A DNA stretch of 64,000 nucleotides from Antedon mediterranea (Eukaryota > Echinodermata > Crinoidea > Comatulida > Antedonidae), in the NCBI RefSeq assembly GCF_964355755.1, contig NC_092673.1, positions 501,001 to 565,000 of the forward strand, read 5' to 3'. Each line of letters opens with the position of its first letter. Position 1 is the stretch's first letter. This document shows positions 1-13,446 of the stretch, one piece after another. Under the pieces are notes generated by a model. That model was not told the origin of the DNA, did no database searches, and was given only the letters and a program-made list of their open reading frames with translations. The position numbers were made by a program, and so were the translations under genes.

Positions 1-347
1 TGTAGAGAGAGTCACCAATTTCAACTACAGAAAATGAAACTAATCCAGCAAACAAATGCTTGTGTATTTAATATTATATCAATTATTCCAATTCTCATGA
101 TCGTGTTTGACAGGTTAAAACCCAATGATAAAGGTCTTCAGATTTCTTTTGCTTTAAAGTTATTTAACAGTGAAATAAAGCAAATTTATATCAACCATGC
201 CAAATCAAATAAACTCTGACTGAGACAATAACAGAGACAATTGCTGCAGTAACTTTTCAATATAAACAGTAACAATATTACCAATGATACTAACAAAAGT
301 GAACCTTTAAATAAGAGACACTTTAAGTGAAAACTTAAGATACCTCT

Positions 348-403
348 TCAAGTGAAGATCAGAACAATGGTTGGATTGTCATAGTCTTTGGAGTAAACAT
401 TTC
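348..403 (-). CDS. Candidate minus-strand terminal exon
   Basis: The acceptor AGTCTAG at the high end is followed by an open frame, NVYSKDYDNPTIVLIFT, and a TGA. Composition looks coding, but the piece is short and no family is recognised. It may be the end of the gene whose exon candidates lie at 8-13 kb, or chance. Confidence 0.2.
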
Positions 404-752
404 CTAGACTTTGTATCAACTTTGAGTGGGGTCTTTAGTCCCAAGTGTGGACATAACGCCACATAAGCCTATTGTTAAAGTATATCCTTATTTGATTAAG
501 TCAAAAGGAATGATAGAAGGTTCTATAGATTGGATATCTTTTCATATCAAACTTAGAATGCAAACTATTCTCTTTGGTGACTGTCAAAGTATTCAACTAG
601 ATTATTGTATCTATATGCTTGTATTATTGGATAGTGTGGATATAAGAACCAACTTTATTTAAGTTGGCTTTGAGGAGAATTACATAAAGTACAAAAACAT
701 AAGAAATTTTTATTTAAAATGGTAACATTAGAGATCCATTAAATTCAACTAG

Positions 753-892
753 CACTTTCCGACTCGCAACTCACACTTTCCGACTTGCAACACACACTTT
801 CCAAATCCCAACTCGCATTTTCAGATCCACAACTTGCATTTTCTGACTCGCAACTCGCATATTTCAACTCGCATTTTCTGACTTGCAATTCG
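753..892. repeat. Degenerate ~21-bp tandem repeat
   Basis: Six to seven imperfect units of the type CACTTTCCGACTCGCAACTCG run through this segment. Later units shift to CATTTTCTGACTTGCAA. No coding potential is seen. Confidence 0.75.
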
Positions 893-1766
893 TAGAAAAG
901 AAATCCTCATTGTGTAAAGACATCATCACATAATATGGACATATTTTTGTAACCAAATTGCAGAAAATTTAGAAACCAGACAACATTCCTTCTGTTACAG
1001 AAATCTAAAACTAGACAAAAAACATTTGATATTACAAAATTTGATAAACATTGTTTGCATTACAATTAAAGATGTCTGAAGTAGGCCCCATTAGATTTAT
1101 CTATATTTCAAGAAGACAGTCTTGAAGCATAGTACAGTAAACTAAATGACACATAAACATAAATGGTTGAACAGGTGTAGAAATCCATATTGCTCTGAAT
1201 GATAACCTTTTATGCTTAAATTCTTTTACATACTTCATAAATTAATGAGACATTATAATTCATTATAGGAAAAAAGTAAACAGCAATTCCTCTGAAGAAC
1301 ATTGACACTCAGTACATTTATTTATTCATTTATTTATTTCACAACACAACAATAATTTATGAGGGTAGTCCATACAGCAAAGACTATAGGGCATATTCTC
1401 CAGCATATTCTAGAAAAGACAATAAAATTAAGAACAGGGCACATATAAATAATCACACTTAACAAAAACTATAAAATAATATTGATCCTAGTTTTTGCCA
1501 AAATATATTACATGGTTTTATATCGATGCTAAAAATAGGTAGGCCTAAATATCGTTTAACATTTTTTTGTAGCCCTTAATAGAAGATTTCAACAGGAAGA
1601 TTATTTTCTCCAATAGAAATCCCTATGGACTGAGTCAATGTGGACAGAAGCAATTGTGGCTTGGCCACTAAATAGAACTACAGCCCAAAGGAAACGGACG
1701 ACACACGTGACTACTGCAGTCTGTCCAAGCTGTACACGTCACAAAAGGCAATGTAGACAAAGTCTA

Positions 1767-1904
1767 CAGCTCTGTCTACTCTATCAAACTTGATGTGACA
1801 AAAAATATGATGGGCCCATATATGGACATGATGATGTCATATCACTACCATATTTGGATACATCACACTTTTTGTTGTTAGTTTGATAGTGTAGACAGGG
1901 CTTA
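1767..1904. mobile_element. MITE family A, copy 1
   Basis: A short non-coding element with imperfect terminal inverted repeats: AGCTCTGTCTAC...ATCAAACTT at the left and TAGTTTGATAGTGTAGACAGGGCT at the right, around a palindromic core CCATATATGGACATGATGATG. Five further copies lie at 7689, 27712, 44031, 46849 and 48235. No transposase is present, so it must move with a partner elsewhere. Confidence 0.85.
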
Positions 1905-2260
1905 GGTACTGTAGGTCGTATCTCCATATAGTACATTCAAGAGTCATCATACCTTCTGTACTATCTTTGTATGAATTGTCAAACCTAAACCCTTCTCACT
2001 AATATCTTTATGATTGATATTTATATACTGTAGATAGAAAGACGTCTCTGTGAAAAGATAATTTTGTAAGTGTTTGTTTATTCAATATATTTCTTATCTG
2101 TACATTCCTACACCTGTTGTTTCTCAGGTAAAGTATAGAGTTCATTCAATTTATTACTCGTTGCCAAACTTAACCGATAATACCCGGCTGTGAGTTTGCT
2201 TCGGTTTAGTCAAACGGTTAAAGAAGGCGCAAAGATTTTTAATTGTATAGCAAATAGAAC

Positions 2261-2405
2261 AGGGGCAGATTCAAGGGGGCCCAGTCAGCATGGGCCTCTT
2301 CTAAATTTCCTTGTTTTGTAATGCAAAAGATGAGGCATAAATAAGTCAATTTTAGCACTTCATTTCATTACTTATAGGCCCTGGAAAATCCTGGATCCGC
2401 CACTG
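2261..2405. mobile_element. hAT-like MITE
   Basis: The left end CAGGGGCAGATTCAAGGGGG and the right end CTGGATCCGCCACTG are diverged inverted copies of the CAGGGGCGGATCCAG terminus common in animal hAT-type MITEs. The element is about 145 bp. Flanks share only a TAGAA-like string, so I cannot prove the 8-bp target duplication. Confidence 0.55.
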
Positions 2406-2922
2406 TAGAATATAATCATCATTAGTCAAAAATAATATTGTTGAATCACAATATCTGTCAAATTGTAATAGAATAATTGTATCTTTATCTAGTCTGATGA
2501 CTAGGTCTAACAGTCATGTTAGGATATGCTGCGACATTTGTATGGGTGTGGCCTAAGATTATACTAAAAACTATAATCTTAAAGTTAAGTCTTGTGGGGA
2601 CATGTTTCAGCTCAACTTTTAAATTTTCCTTCTTTGAGCCGGAAATCTTACGACATGTTAATACCTGAATTGAACCTTGATTCATCTGATTAACAATGAT
2701 TTGATAATAAAAGTGATTTAAACTTCTTTTTTTTTCCCAATAAAATTACAAACAAAACATTTTTAGCTAAGAACAAACTCGATCAAACGTCATTTGTAGG
2801 AAATTCATTTTAGGTTAGCCATCGCAAATGACATGACCAGGAAAATAAAACTGTGATGTTTTGTGAAATATATCAAAATTGAATGAATTCGTAGTTCTTT
2901 TTTAAAAACCAAAAATTAGCAA

Positions 2923-3080
2923 AACTAGCCTGCTAGACAGTTTAACTACAGTAACTCATGGATATTATCTTAGGGGTTGGTACTTGACAAGTTCTTTTAA
3001 ACTAGCCTGCTAACTAGACAGTTTAACTACAGTAACTCATGGATATTATCTTAGGGGTTGGTACTTGACAAGTTCTTTTA
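2923..3080. repeat. 77-bp tandem duplication
   Basis: Two adjacent near-identical copies start AACTAGCCTGCTA and end GACAAGTTCTTTTA. The second has a 4-bp insertion (CTAA or equivalent). High identity implies a recent event. Confidence 0.9.
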
Positions 3081-4499
3081 CTTTTTTTTCTGATCCTAGA
3101 AAGAGTTCTTATGTAATGTTACCATTTAAGTTATTGCTGTATGCTGCTTTTATTTCTTGAACTGTTTCTAAATAAATGTTGAATGTTGTTGATATTAAAA
3201 ACTAGATGAACATTTTTAATCATATATCAGAATATAGGTTATAAATGATACCGTACATAAAATTAAAATAATCTTTATACTGACCAACGAAATTTATTTT
3301 CATAAGACAGAATTAAGATACTTCTAACAGGTTTAAAGGGAGTTTATCTTACTGGAAATAAGTCATCCACAATTTACCTTAGAATTACTTATATTGAGGC
3401 ATAAATAAGTCAATACATCAATCAACCCATCAATCAATCTCTCCCTGTCACTGACACAGGCAATCCCTGAAAATTAAGAATTATATCTTCTTCTAGCAAA
3501 CCATTAAAAAAAATGTTAATATTAAAGATAAAGCATGATTCACTAATCAACTTTGTTTACAAAAACTGGTCTAAGCAAAGAAATGCATCATCATCAGGTA
3601 TAATAATCAATGGCATATAATAATTAGTAACTTTTATAAAGCGCTGATTACTGATGTCTCACAGCGCTAAAAGACTAGAAGGATTATTGAAAAATGTGAT
3701 TTAAGAGATTTCAGACTGGAATTGCTTAAAATTGCAAAAAAAAAACCTTTGTAGTAAGATTTAAGGTGTCTTTTTGGAATGGAAAACAAGAGGGTCCAGT
3801 TCAGTTGACATGAAATGATATTAAATCCTCCTGTAGAAAGGTTTGCAGGCACAGACCAAGAAATTAATTGTTAAACTAGAGTGGATATTTTGTAGATGTT
3901 ACACTGTAAAGCAATATACATTTTAATTGTAGTTGTGCATGTACATTTATATGAAGAACTACTGATACTGACTGGTAACAAAGATCTAAAGCTTTCCTAC
4001 ACTAAAATACATCATGATTTTCATTGTTTGAATTACCTATACTTTTAATAGACATATGTTTTAGGTTCACAGAAATCGAAAGCATCCTAAATTGTAACAC
4101 AATAACTGTCATCAAAACGTGTAGTTTTTGTGACACATTAGCTAACTTAATCCTATTTGCGGAAAGTATGTGGAGTATAATTATTAGCCATGTAAATTCA
4201 CCCCATATGCCTGCCAAAGAGGTTAATTGAGGAGGAGCTCAAACATATATTATGTCCATAACAAACAAATTACCTGCACTTTCTTCAAAAAATGCCAAAA
4301 AAGGTGTCTAAATACAGCACTTTACACACAAATCAAATAATCATTTATTTTTTTCATTTTAAAATTTAAAAAAAATAATACAGTACATTATAAATTAGTG
4401 TTGATATCGCAGACTCATACAATACCACCCCCTAAATTAGGCTAAATTCAGATTAATCCATTTTAAAGCAATCCAAGTATAACTAGACATGTAACTCGT

Positions 4500-6075
4500 C
4501 ACTTTGACGAGTTTGGTTATCCGCCGCGCAAGTGGTGCAACATTAACATTAAGGGGATAGGTTGAGGACAAAAGGAAGTGTTCACGTTGGCATTATGACC
4601 TGAACTGAAGAATATGATATGTTGTTATTGCTGAATTTTATTATTTAAATTCATATATAGTATACACAGTATAATCTGTATCCATATCACATACAGTGTA
4701 GAATAGGTGAAATTACGGGACCCGCTATTTATTGCAATTTTTTAACATGTTGAAGGTTTTAAAATGAAACGCGAAGGTAGCAATTCCGAAAGGAAATTAT
4801 CTCAGCAACAACGTATTAGCGTGTAGAAGAAATTTGAATACGTGAAATATTGATGCGCGCTCTTTTAAATGTAATGAATTATGACGCAAAAGATGAAAAT
4901 ACGACCTTTTTTATTTAACTGGCCATATGATGACGTCACAACATCCGATTGGCAACATTTTTACATAATTTCGTATCTACAATCCAATAGCTTCCAGAAA
5001 AAGTTGTAATCGTGATTATCACATTTTATTCTTACGAGCTATAACAGATTAAAATTAACTGTAAAGATGAAATTAATGCCACACGTGATTTAAATTTTTA
5101 GGCATGATGACGTCAAAAAAATTAAAATATTTTTAACTCATGCGAAAGACAGTTGATTGACCTAGACAATATCAAAATCGGGGTTAAAATGGAAAACGGA
5201 TAAGTGGAGATGCGCTCTATTCAATGTGATGAGCTATGACGAAAGATACAAAAATCCTAAATTTTATGTTCGCGTGGCCATACGATGACATCACAATGTC
5301 CAGTTAGCCATATTAATACCTGATCAGATATCTAAAACTCATCTACTTCCAGAATATGTCATCCACAAAAATTTGACCGTCTAGTTTAGAAATTACGACT
5401 GTTTAAAAAAAGACATATTTTAAACAAATTTTTTAACCTTTTCATAAAAAACGCGCGCAAATTGTCCAATTGGACGTGCTCGTATGACGTATCTTTATGT
5501 CGAAATTGTTTAAAATTTGGTAAAATTACTAGAAAAGGCTGGAAAAACATAAATCACGCGAAAAAAATACGTTTTCAATGCTACGTGCGCACCGCACACG
5601 TAAAAATGTGCGCACGCGTGGGAATGTTTTACATGCTTAAAACGACATGAAACGCGTAGAAAGTTGATTAGAAATTAATTTTGCGCATTTTGAAATTTCA
5701 AATGCGCGTGCGCACGTAACTTTGTGTAAAACACGCAATTTTTTTTCAACAGACAGTTAGCGCATGATATAAATTAAACTTTTGCAAAGTTTCACTTTAA
5801 AATGTTATTTGGTTTTCGACATATGTTAAATACGAGAAAATCGTTAAATCGCGCGTATGTCGCGTTGCGCAATTGTAAACATCATGAAAAGCTTCGCTTG
5901 ACGACGTTACGTGAATGTCAAAATGTTAACATAGTTAACAAAATGTTATGTTTGCAAGTTTTAGAGAAAAGCGTTACACAAAAATCATACAGAAAGAAAG
6001 AAGATGACAAAAAAGATGATGATGATTTCGTACAATCACAAGAGGTTATCCTGCAACTTCGTTGCGGATAACCAA
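4500..6075. mobile_element. CpG-rich 1.6-kb repeat-like block, possibly a transposable element
   Basis: The block is far richer in CpG and GCGC strings than its AT-rich surroundings. Its ends carry GGTTATCCGC (4514-4523) and the inverted GCGGATAACC (6064-6073); the right end also forms a hairpin GGTTATCC...GGATAACC. Two diverged internal copies, each with a GATGCGC(GC)TCT start and a CCATA(T/C)GATGAC(G/A)TCACAA motif, lie about 360 bp apart (from ~4853 and ~5210). The 89-codon frame at 5802-6071 ends in low-complexity KEDDKKDDDD and is probably not a gene. Class unknown. Confidence 0.45.
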
Positions 6076-7688
6076 TTTCCCAAATTTTCATATCTAAGCT
6101 TTCGAATCCTGGAACTATACAAATACAAATACAATTGGTTTTTAGTATTCTGTTTTTTTTGCACAATTTCTTTTTAAATTCGTGTTTTGTTCCAAAGCGC
6201 TACCTAACTTAATTTAGTTATTTAAAAGTGAAATTCTATAGAGAGTTTGTAAAGTCATAAGGTTACGAATATGTAGGTTACATAATTGCAGCCATAGACT
6301 AAAAAAAGTTGGTCATTATTTAATATAAACAAACACAATAAGCCTATACAAAAAACAAAATTTTAATTTGTTTTGCTTTAACTAATCTCCCAGAGAGAAG
6401 AATGGAGGAAAATGTTTGGCACTAACACTATATAAACCTGAGTACATTTCAGAATTTTCTTGACTACAAAAGCAATATCAAAACACAAAATAAGGCATTA
6501 TTTAAACGACGGCCTACAGTATGATGATTTTGCAACGAACTGTAATATTTCTGGACACAATGAATCAGCGTTATTAACATTATTTCTTAGACATGCAATG
6601 ATTCAAGTAGCATTACTATTAACTGTCTAAAGGGACACTGAAATCATTCACCAAGTGACTTATACCAAATACAAGTTACCAAAGAAACGAGTCACTCCAA
6701 CTGGGAGTTAATCTCACAATCAGTTCTTTTAACTCTTTAACTTAATAAAGCATTAGACAGACAGATGTATACTTTTTATTTTAAATTACTTCATTTGTCT
6801 ATGGAATCAACAGTCTAACGAAGCTTACTGTAGCATGCCTAAGTACTACGACATCCCATAATGCATTTAGAAACGAGCACTCCTGAGAGTTAAATAATAA
6901 GTACGACAGTCAGGAATAACTACATACTATCAAAGTCTCCTTATCATCAGGTGCATCTGTGATTGCTGTCGTTAACTCGCTAACCCATTATCATGAAATT
7001 CATTCTTGGTCATAATTTATTTGCCTTATTGAATTTGCCAATGCTATACACATTCCCTGGATATTACCTCTGCTTATTGAACAAAATTGCAATAATTATT
7101 TGAGTTGAGTGTAAAAGCACATACAGTAGTCTATGACGGGCCTTGACATTTGTCTACACTATTCATGAAAAGTGCGATAGAAAAATAGATCCACATTACA
7201 CAAGTTTTAATTTATTTTATGTTAATATGATCATGTTCCCAGACGTGCTGTTGGTATTCAAGAATGTTCATGTTTTATACAAATTTTATAAAAAACAAAA
7301 ACATTTAGTGAAAAAGATCTCAAGTTAAAGTGCCCAAGACAAAATACCGTAATAATGTACCATATTAGTTTTTTGTTTTTTTTTTGGTACAAAATGAGCA
7401 AAAAAGAGCAATAACAGTGTCGTATCATATCGTACTTAGACCACACACAATGAACTACCGTAAGTCAAAACAATAATTTGAGGTTTTCCATAGAAACGAA
7501 GGTGTCACAAAATCACTTCTCATAAATTTTAAAACCAACAATCAGTTTTATTGGAAAAACAGTTTAATTAGCTTTGTTCTACTTTCCTTTTTCAAGCTTG
7601 CTTTTGGGAGGTTCTTTAATAAACTTCCAAAAAAAAATAAGTAGTTGTCGGACAGGATCACAAAAATATGAATTAATTAAAGCTATCT

Positions 7689-7831
7689 AAGCTCTGCCTA
7701 CACGATCAAATTTTATGTGACAAAAAAAATGTGATGTGCCCATATATGGACATGATGATGTCATATCACTACCATATTTAGGCACATCACACTTTTTTTG
7801 GCAAAGTAATTTGATAGTGTAGACAGAGCTT
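7689..7831. mobile_element. MITE family A, copy 2
   Basis: Left end AAGCTCTGCCTACACGATCAA, right end TTTGATAGTGTAGACAGAGCTT; the core has GTGATGTGCCCATATATGG and an inverted GGCACATCAC. This is one of the most complete copies of the family. Confidence 0.88.
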
Positions 7832-8048
7832 AATGAATTTGTATGATTATGTATATCAAAACCTATCCATACAAATAAAAAAACACTGGAGCAATTATGA
7901 AATCATAACAAAAGTTAAATAAAGTAAAAAATAAATGTACATACATCATTTTAAGAATGATGCTTTGTTCCAATTTTGCAAGACAACTTAATGCATGCAA
8001 TTAGTATCAATACAACTGAAGAGTTTGTGTTTATGAAAAACACCTTAC

Positions 8049-8110
8049 TGTAGTCTGTGTAGAAGTGAAAGTTGTCATCTAAATACTCAATTTGGTTCAT
8101 GATGAAGTGA
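8049..8110 (-). CDS. Candidate minus-strand exon with start codon, unknown gene
   Basis: On the minus strand an ATG at 8100 opens MNQIEYLDDNFHFYTDY up to a donor ACA|GTAAGG. The frame also stays open back to a weak acceptor (ACAAG) at 8111. It could be a start-codon exon following the non-coding exon at 10057-10175. Another short piece ending KEPPKSKLEKGK-stop near 7581-7626 has a suitable acceptor but the wrong phase to join directly. Confidence 0.3.
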
Positions 8111-8753
8111 CTTGTTTTGTTGTTACATTTTTATTTAATTCAAAAGCACAATAATTTTAAATTTATCATTTTGTGGTAGGCCTAAATTATTAATTGCGAT
8201 GATAATATTTTTTTGTAAATGGAAATGATCACTTTAACTTAAGGAGCGAAATAAATGGGGAAAAAACAGGTACTGTAAAAACGAAAGACATTAATTGGGC
8301 TTAAACATATTTCATTCCAAGCTTAACTAATAACATAAAACATGTGTTTAAAGACTTAAAACATTTCTGATTAATCTATAGATCAACCTGTTACATTAAA
8401 ACATGATTCATACTCAAACCGTCTACAAACCTATGTCAATTTTTAAACATGTTGGATATTTAAATATTTCTTTCATATTTCTTCTACAAATTGTTTTCCT
8501 TATTTTCTAAAAAGTACTCCATGTCTACTAAAACGTGGGTTTGTATTGCAAACTTAGGTAAGGTTTAGTTCACACCAATGGAATTAAAGTCAACTTATAA
8601 AAGACCAGAGAAAAAATGAAAGTCTCAGGCACTGGACAACACTTATCGTTACAACATCCTTCAGTACGCTTTTTGTTGTCATCAACATTTGATTGGATAG
8701 AATGAATAATACATGAAGTATACTATTACGAAACTATTAATTATGGTTTAGAA

Positions 8754-9056
8754 ATGGAAGACTACACACAAGAATACACTAGAATACTCAGCGTCATACA
8801 CACACAAGAATACACTAGAATACTCAGCGTCATACACACACAAGAATACACTAGAATACTCAGCGTCATACACACACAAGAATACACTAGAATACTCAGC
8901 GTCATACACACACAAGAATACACTAGAATACTCAGCGTCATACACACACAAGAATACACTAGAATACTCAGCGTCATACACACACAAGAATACACTAGAA
9001 TACTCAGCGTCATACACACACAAGAATACACTAGAATACTCAGCGTCATACACTAA
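8754..9056. repeat. 36-bp minisatellite, eight copies
   Basis: Eight nearly identical 36-bp units (ACACAAGAATACACTAGAAT followed by ACTCAGCGTCATAC) run in tandem. Because 36 is divisible by three, long frames stay open on both strands with 12-residue repeats such as HTQEYTRILSVI. Simultaneous opening of several frames is explained by the repeat length and is not evidence for a protein. Confidence 0.95.
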
Positions 9057-9805
9057 AACATTGGTATGAACACAGGGTCTAAGATCAGTGATCAACATAT
9101 AAACACACATATTAAAAAGAAAGTTATGTTACTTTTAATGTTGCAATAATGGCTACAATATCTATCTCCTAAGGTTCTTTATCTTGTATGAAAATAATAA
9201 ATATTTAAGATCTTGTGAACAGTATATTGGTATGAAGTAGTTTAAATCACTAATAAACATGTCTATAGATAATTACATCAAATACTAAAATGAACTGATA
9301 GACAGAATAATTAATTATCGTTGATTCATTAAGACGGCTATGTGTTTCAATAATTAGATTTGTACTACAATCAACTTTAATAGGATAACAAAATGTGAGA
9401 CTATTAATATTGGTGGATGAAGAATTGGTTTGATGTCACTTTAACATTAATTGTTAAAAGTATTTAGTATTTACTAGATAAATATTAATTGATTTTTACT
9501 TGTTTTTTTATGCCATATAGTTTATTTTTGTTAAACTTACTCTTTTTTGGACATTGTGTTTTTTGTAACTTTGTTTTTAATTTCATGTACCAGCCTATAT
9601 TATTTCTGCAATTCAGCTCTTTGGCCTGTAATAGTCATTTCATTTATTTGTTTTTATTTATTTATATTTAGAAAAAATATAAACCAAGTAGTTGATAATC
9701 AGAAGTTTGTTTGTAAACAGCATGTGGACAAAATAATATTGGTTACATAAAACATTGAGTGGCAGCAAATATTGGGGTTGTCATGCACACCTTGAAAACA
9801 ATAAA

Positions 9806-9984
9806 TCCCATCATGTACCTTCCAAGAAGACAATATTTGATTGGCTATAAATCCCATCATGCACCTTTCAAGAAGACAATATTTGATTGGTTATAAATGC
9901 CATCATGCACCTTTCAAGAAGACAATATTTGATTGGCTATAAATCCCATCATGTACCTTTCAAGAAGACAATATTTGATTGGCT
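9806..9984. repeat. 46-bp tandem repeat, about four copies
   Basis: Units contain ATCCCATCATG(T/C)ACCTT, then CAAGAAGACAATATTTGATTGG, with a ~46-bp period. The ATTGG element recurs in each. No open frame of interest. Confidence 0.85.
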
Positions 9985-10056
9985 GAGAGTCGTCATGATT
10001 CAATGAAATGCAGCTTGGGGAATATTGTTTGCATACGTTTTAAATGTTCAACTCAC

Positions 10057-10175
10057 CTGTAAGGAAACTGATTGTGCTCCCTACTGAACGTTGTTGTGTT
10101 TCCTTTGATATTCACAATCTCCGGTATAAATCCCTTTTTCGGAAGCTTTCCACGATGTCTTCTTTAATTTGCCGT
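10057..10175 (-). CDS. Candidate minus-strand exon with strong splice sites, frame uncertain
   Basis: An excellent acceptor (TTCTTCTTTCATCTCAG) and donor (ACAG|GTGAGT) bound 119 nt on the minus strand. In the phase exported by the 11434 exon, the frame runs DGKLKKTSWKASEKG to a TAG near the exon end, making this a terminal coding exon. In another frame, a protein-like stretch (KLPKKGFIPEIVNIKG, then NQFPY) runs to the donor but begins after a TAA. No frame is open throughout, so the exon could be terminal, 5' untranslated or part of a decayed gene. Confidence 0.35.
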
Positions 10176-11433
10176 CTGAGATGAAAGAAGAACAGACATT
10201 GAAAATCAAAACCAATACAATTTCTACAATTATTTACTATTTTGTGGTTAAAGGGATAATTTATTAATTCGCCACTGGAGAACTTTTTAGATGCGTTTGA
10301 CTTTAGTGTCAATAAATAATTAAAACTGGGAAATAATTAATAATCATGTGCATTTTTTCTTTCACACCCTCTTCTTAAGTGGAGACTTTTAAAAATCATC
10401 TTGAAATGGAGACTTCAATCCGTCAGAAATATTAAAATAAATATTGAATTTAACTTTAATGACAGTGTTCAGTAGCAACGAAAATTAATTATTTATTTAT
10501 TATCAATATTTTACCATGCTGCTCAATGTGTTCCTTGGTTCAATGTACATAGTAAAGGGAGCAACACTAAAAAATATCACTATATAATAGCCAAAAACTG
10601 TTATTTTGCAATAGCATTATAAATGAAAAATACTAAAGTGAAATATTATAAATTAAAAAAATATTATTAAGAAGTTTATAAAAAAAAATCAGAGCTTGTG
10701 TAAACAAGGTAGAAACAGAATGTTTAATCTAACAACCGTCTGTACGTCTTCCCTTGCAAAATATTTACACATTTGCTTGTTCAATTATAAGTAAATCATC
10801 CACTTTAAATATATATTTGCTTACAACTTCCTTTATGAACTATTTCCTAAATGTTATTTACATTTAACAGACGAATTACATAAACAAATTTATTAGTTTA
10901 AAAATTAGGATCAACTACAGACAATTTTGTTTGGTTGCTAAGGAAAAAACTTCTTTTAGGATAAATATGGATCTATGGTTTAGCATGGTTTACAAGTGAC
11001 AGATCCAAGTTTCGATTTGTCTAAGATCAACTGGAATTAAGATCTTAATGTATACTGTACAGTTAAGTTTGTATAGTTTGCTTTAAGTTTTTTTTTAGAC
11101 TTTTAAAAATAATTATTCCAAATTTCCAGACAGTCTAGCAAGTGGAGGTAAGTTGAAAGGAACAGAGAAGCAAGCGTTGTAAAACCGAGATAACACACCC
11201 TAGTGAATATGACTGTGAGTGTACAAATCAAGACATCGACAGGAAAAAACCATGCTCACACACACTGGTCTGCAGCAGAGCTCGAAACATTTTATTCTGT
11301 ATATAGAAATATCAAATTAAAAAAAAAACACTTTTTTTAGGAAGTCCATTTATGTAATGTGTCATAATACTTCTGGTTCAACTGTATAAACATCAGGTCT
11401 TGTGTCCCCTGTGTTTTATATTTTATTATTCAC

Positions 11434-11475
11434 CTGCATTGAGTTCATAAAAGATTTCCCCCTGCTTGTCAAAGT
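11434..11475 (-). CDS. Candidate minus-strand exon, unknown gene
   Basis: The minus-strand acceptor CTTCCTTGTAG and donor GCAG|GTGAAT enclose 42 nt encoding FDKQGEIFYELNA in the phase that links the neighbours. A second acceptor 29 nt upstream would extend the exon to 11504 in the same frame (adding PHELTNFLVD), but with a different entry phase. The peptide looks coding; no family is recognised. Confidence 0.35.
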
Positions 11476-13446
11476 CTACAAGGAAGTTTGTTAGTTCATG
11501 GGGCCTAAGATTAGCGCCGTTTCAGTCTTTATATTTACCAAGACCATGTACCATGTTGTTTTAGCACTGATGTAGATTGACTTGCCTGCTTACCCACAGG
11601 TGTAAATGTTTCCCCTGAGCCTAGCCAGGGGACATTTTGACCCCTTTTTGTCACAACCTATCAGTATCTTAGTCTATGTGAAACTAAATTTTAAAGGTAT
11701 AACACATGTCAAATGGTTTCTAGTATCATTTACATATTTAACATAAAAATTAAAAACATCCTAATCACACAAAATCGATTTGAATTAGTTTGAGCATGTA
11801 ATGTTTATTAATTCCTTGAACTTTTGAAATATTTAAAAGGTTGTTTCAGTAAACTAATTTTGAAGTGGGATGGAGGGGTACAGTTTCAGACTACTAATCA
11901 TCTAATATACCTACAGTTTTAATATTTCTATTGGGCTTTTTTCTACTGACACTGTAAATTTATAGATGTACTGATTTAATCAATTCTAACTAAATATAGA
12001 AGTTTTAAAATAAATTAAAATCACAATAATATAATTTCATATATAACATTTCAAGGCACCATTTTGTCTTAAAAATTCAAATATGGTTTAAAAATTCATT
12101 TTCAGACTTCATTACTAGGTCGGTGAGTTTTATGTTTCATATAAACAATCGTAGCACGCTTTGATATACCAGGTCGGTGACATTCTAGTGGGAAATGGAC
12201 TCCCTCAGGTATTCCTACACCACCGACTCAAGTGTATAAGGGGAAACTGATTACTTTTCCTTTTAGCTATCATATTTTATTCAACCTGTCGTAATGACAT
12301 TTCAGTCATCTAAAACCAACCCTTTAGTTGTAAAAGATTTCAGTAAACTTTTTTTGACAGTTACAATCGTGTCGGATCTCTAGTCAGGATTAAGGTGGGC
12401 GTAACAAAATAACAAGTAAACATATCGAAAAATGAAAGATTTTTTTTTTTCAGATAAAGGGCGTTTCATATTTATTAATCATATAAGAATGACTCTGAAA
12501 TAAACCTATTACCAAACCAAACTGTACTTCTTAGTGTAGGCCATGGATAGTAATTATAGTCCATTAATGACCAGTACGAAAAATAGAATACTGTACACTA
12601 TACAGTGTAATAGAGGGTGCTACGGTTTTCACTCACTAGTCAGACACACGTAATTTAAAATTGTTTAATTGATGTACCATAATTTAAATAAATTAACATT
12701 AAAAACCAGTTTATTTTAACTAAAGATCTTTACAACAAACAGATCAACACAACTTAGTTTATGTATTCTTAGAAAGAATAGACGGTAAACTGTTTCAAAT
12801 AAACTCTCACAAATTGATCCAATGAAACAAATATTCAAAGGTTTCCTAACTTGCTGATAGATTCCCTCTTTGTTCAACATGTTCACACGAAGACGTGTCT
12901 ACTAGGAGGTTCCCCCGCAGTGTGTTGACTCAACTACGATGATTTCTGTTGGTGATTAGGGACCGGGGCACAAGGGGATCAATATGCCCCTTTTTATTGA
13001 CATGTTTTCCTGTCAGAACCTTACAACTAGGCCATTGTCCAAACAACATTGTGCATGTTAGCATTAATATTAAGAAATTCAAGTAGCAAAGAGACAGAAA
13101 CGGTAGTAGTCAGTAATACGTTTCATTGGTTGTATATGGTTCAGGTGAAACTACAAACTACAATACCAGGATTGGTACAAAGAATACTAATATTCCAACA
13201 GTACTGAATGCATATATTCAATGTTAATGTACATACAACATACGACAGGCCTCACTTACTACACAGAATGGCTATTACATTATTACAGCTTTAGACTTTA
13301 CACTTGTTTACGGACCAGAACCAATATGCAACATGAACAATTCATTTTCAAGGAAAACTTGTAAATAACAAAGCTAATGTGACTATGTTTTTACACATTA
13401 CAACAACATAAAAAAGGCCTAAATTAAAACATGTATGTAAACTTAC

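Larger units (their letters stand above)
404..7688. other. Repeat-rich non-coding stretch at the left end
   Basis: Apart from the repeats listed separately, nothing is firmly supported. A minus-strand stretch at 2,575-2,660 (peptide core VLTCRKISGSKKENLKVELK) follows a TTCAATTCAG acceptor and looks coding-like, but has no GT donor at its end. A TTTATTTATTCATTTATTT run at 1,317-1,345 resembles a retroposon tail. Confidence 0.35.

Noticed and set aside
5802-6071. 89-codon plus-strand frame with acidic/lysine run
   Set aside because: Inside a CpG-rich repeat-like block, ends in its terminal hairpin, low-complexity tail, no splice context.
8748-9110. 120- and 100-codon frames on opposite strands at the 36-bp repeat
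   Set aside because: They arise from a period divisible by three; no splice signals, flanking coding sequence or homology.
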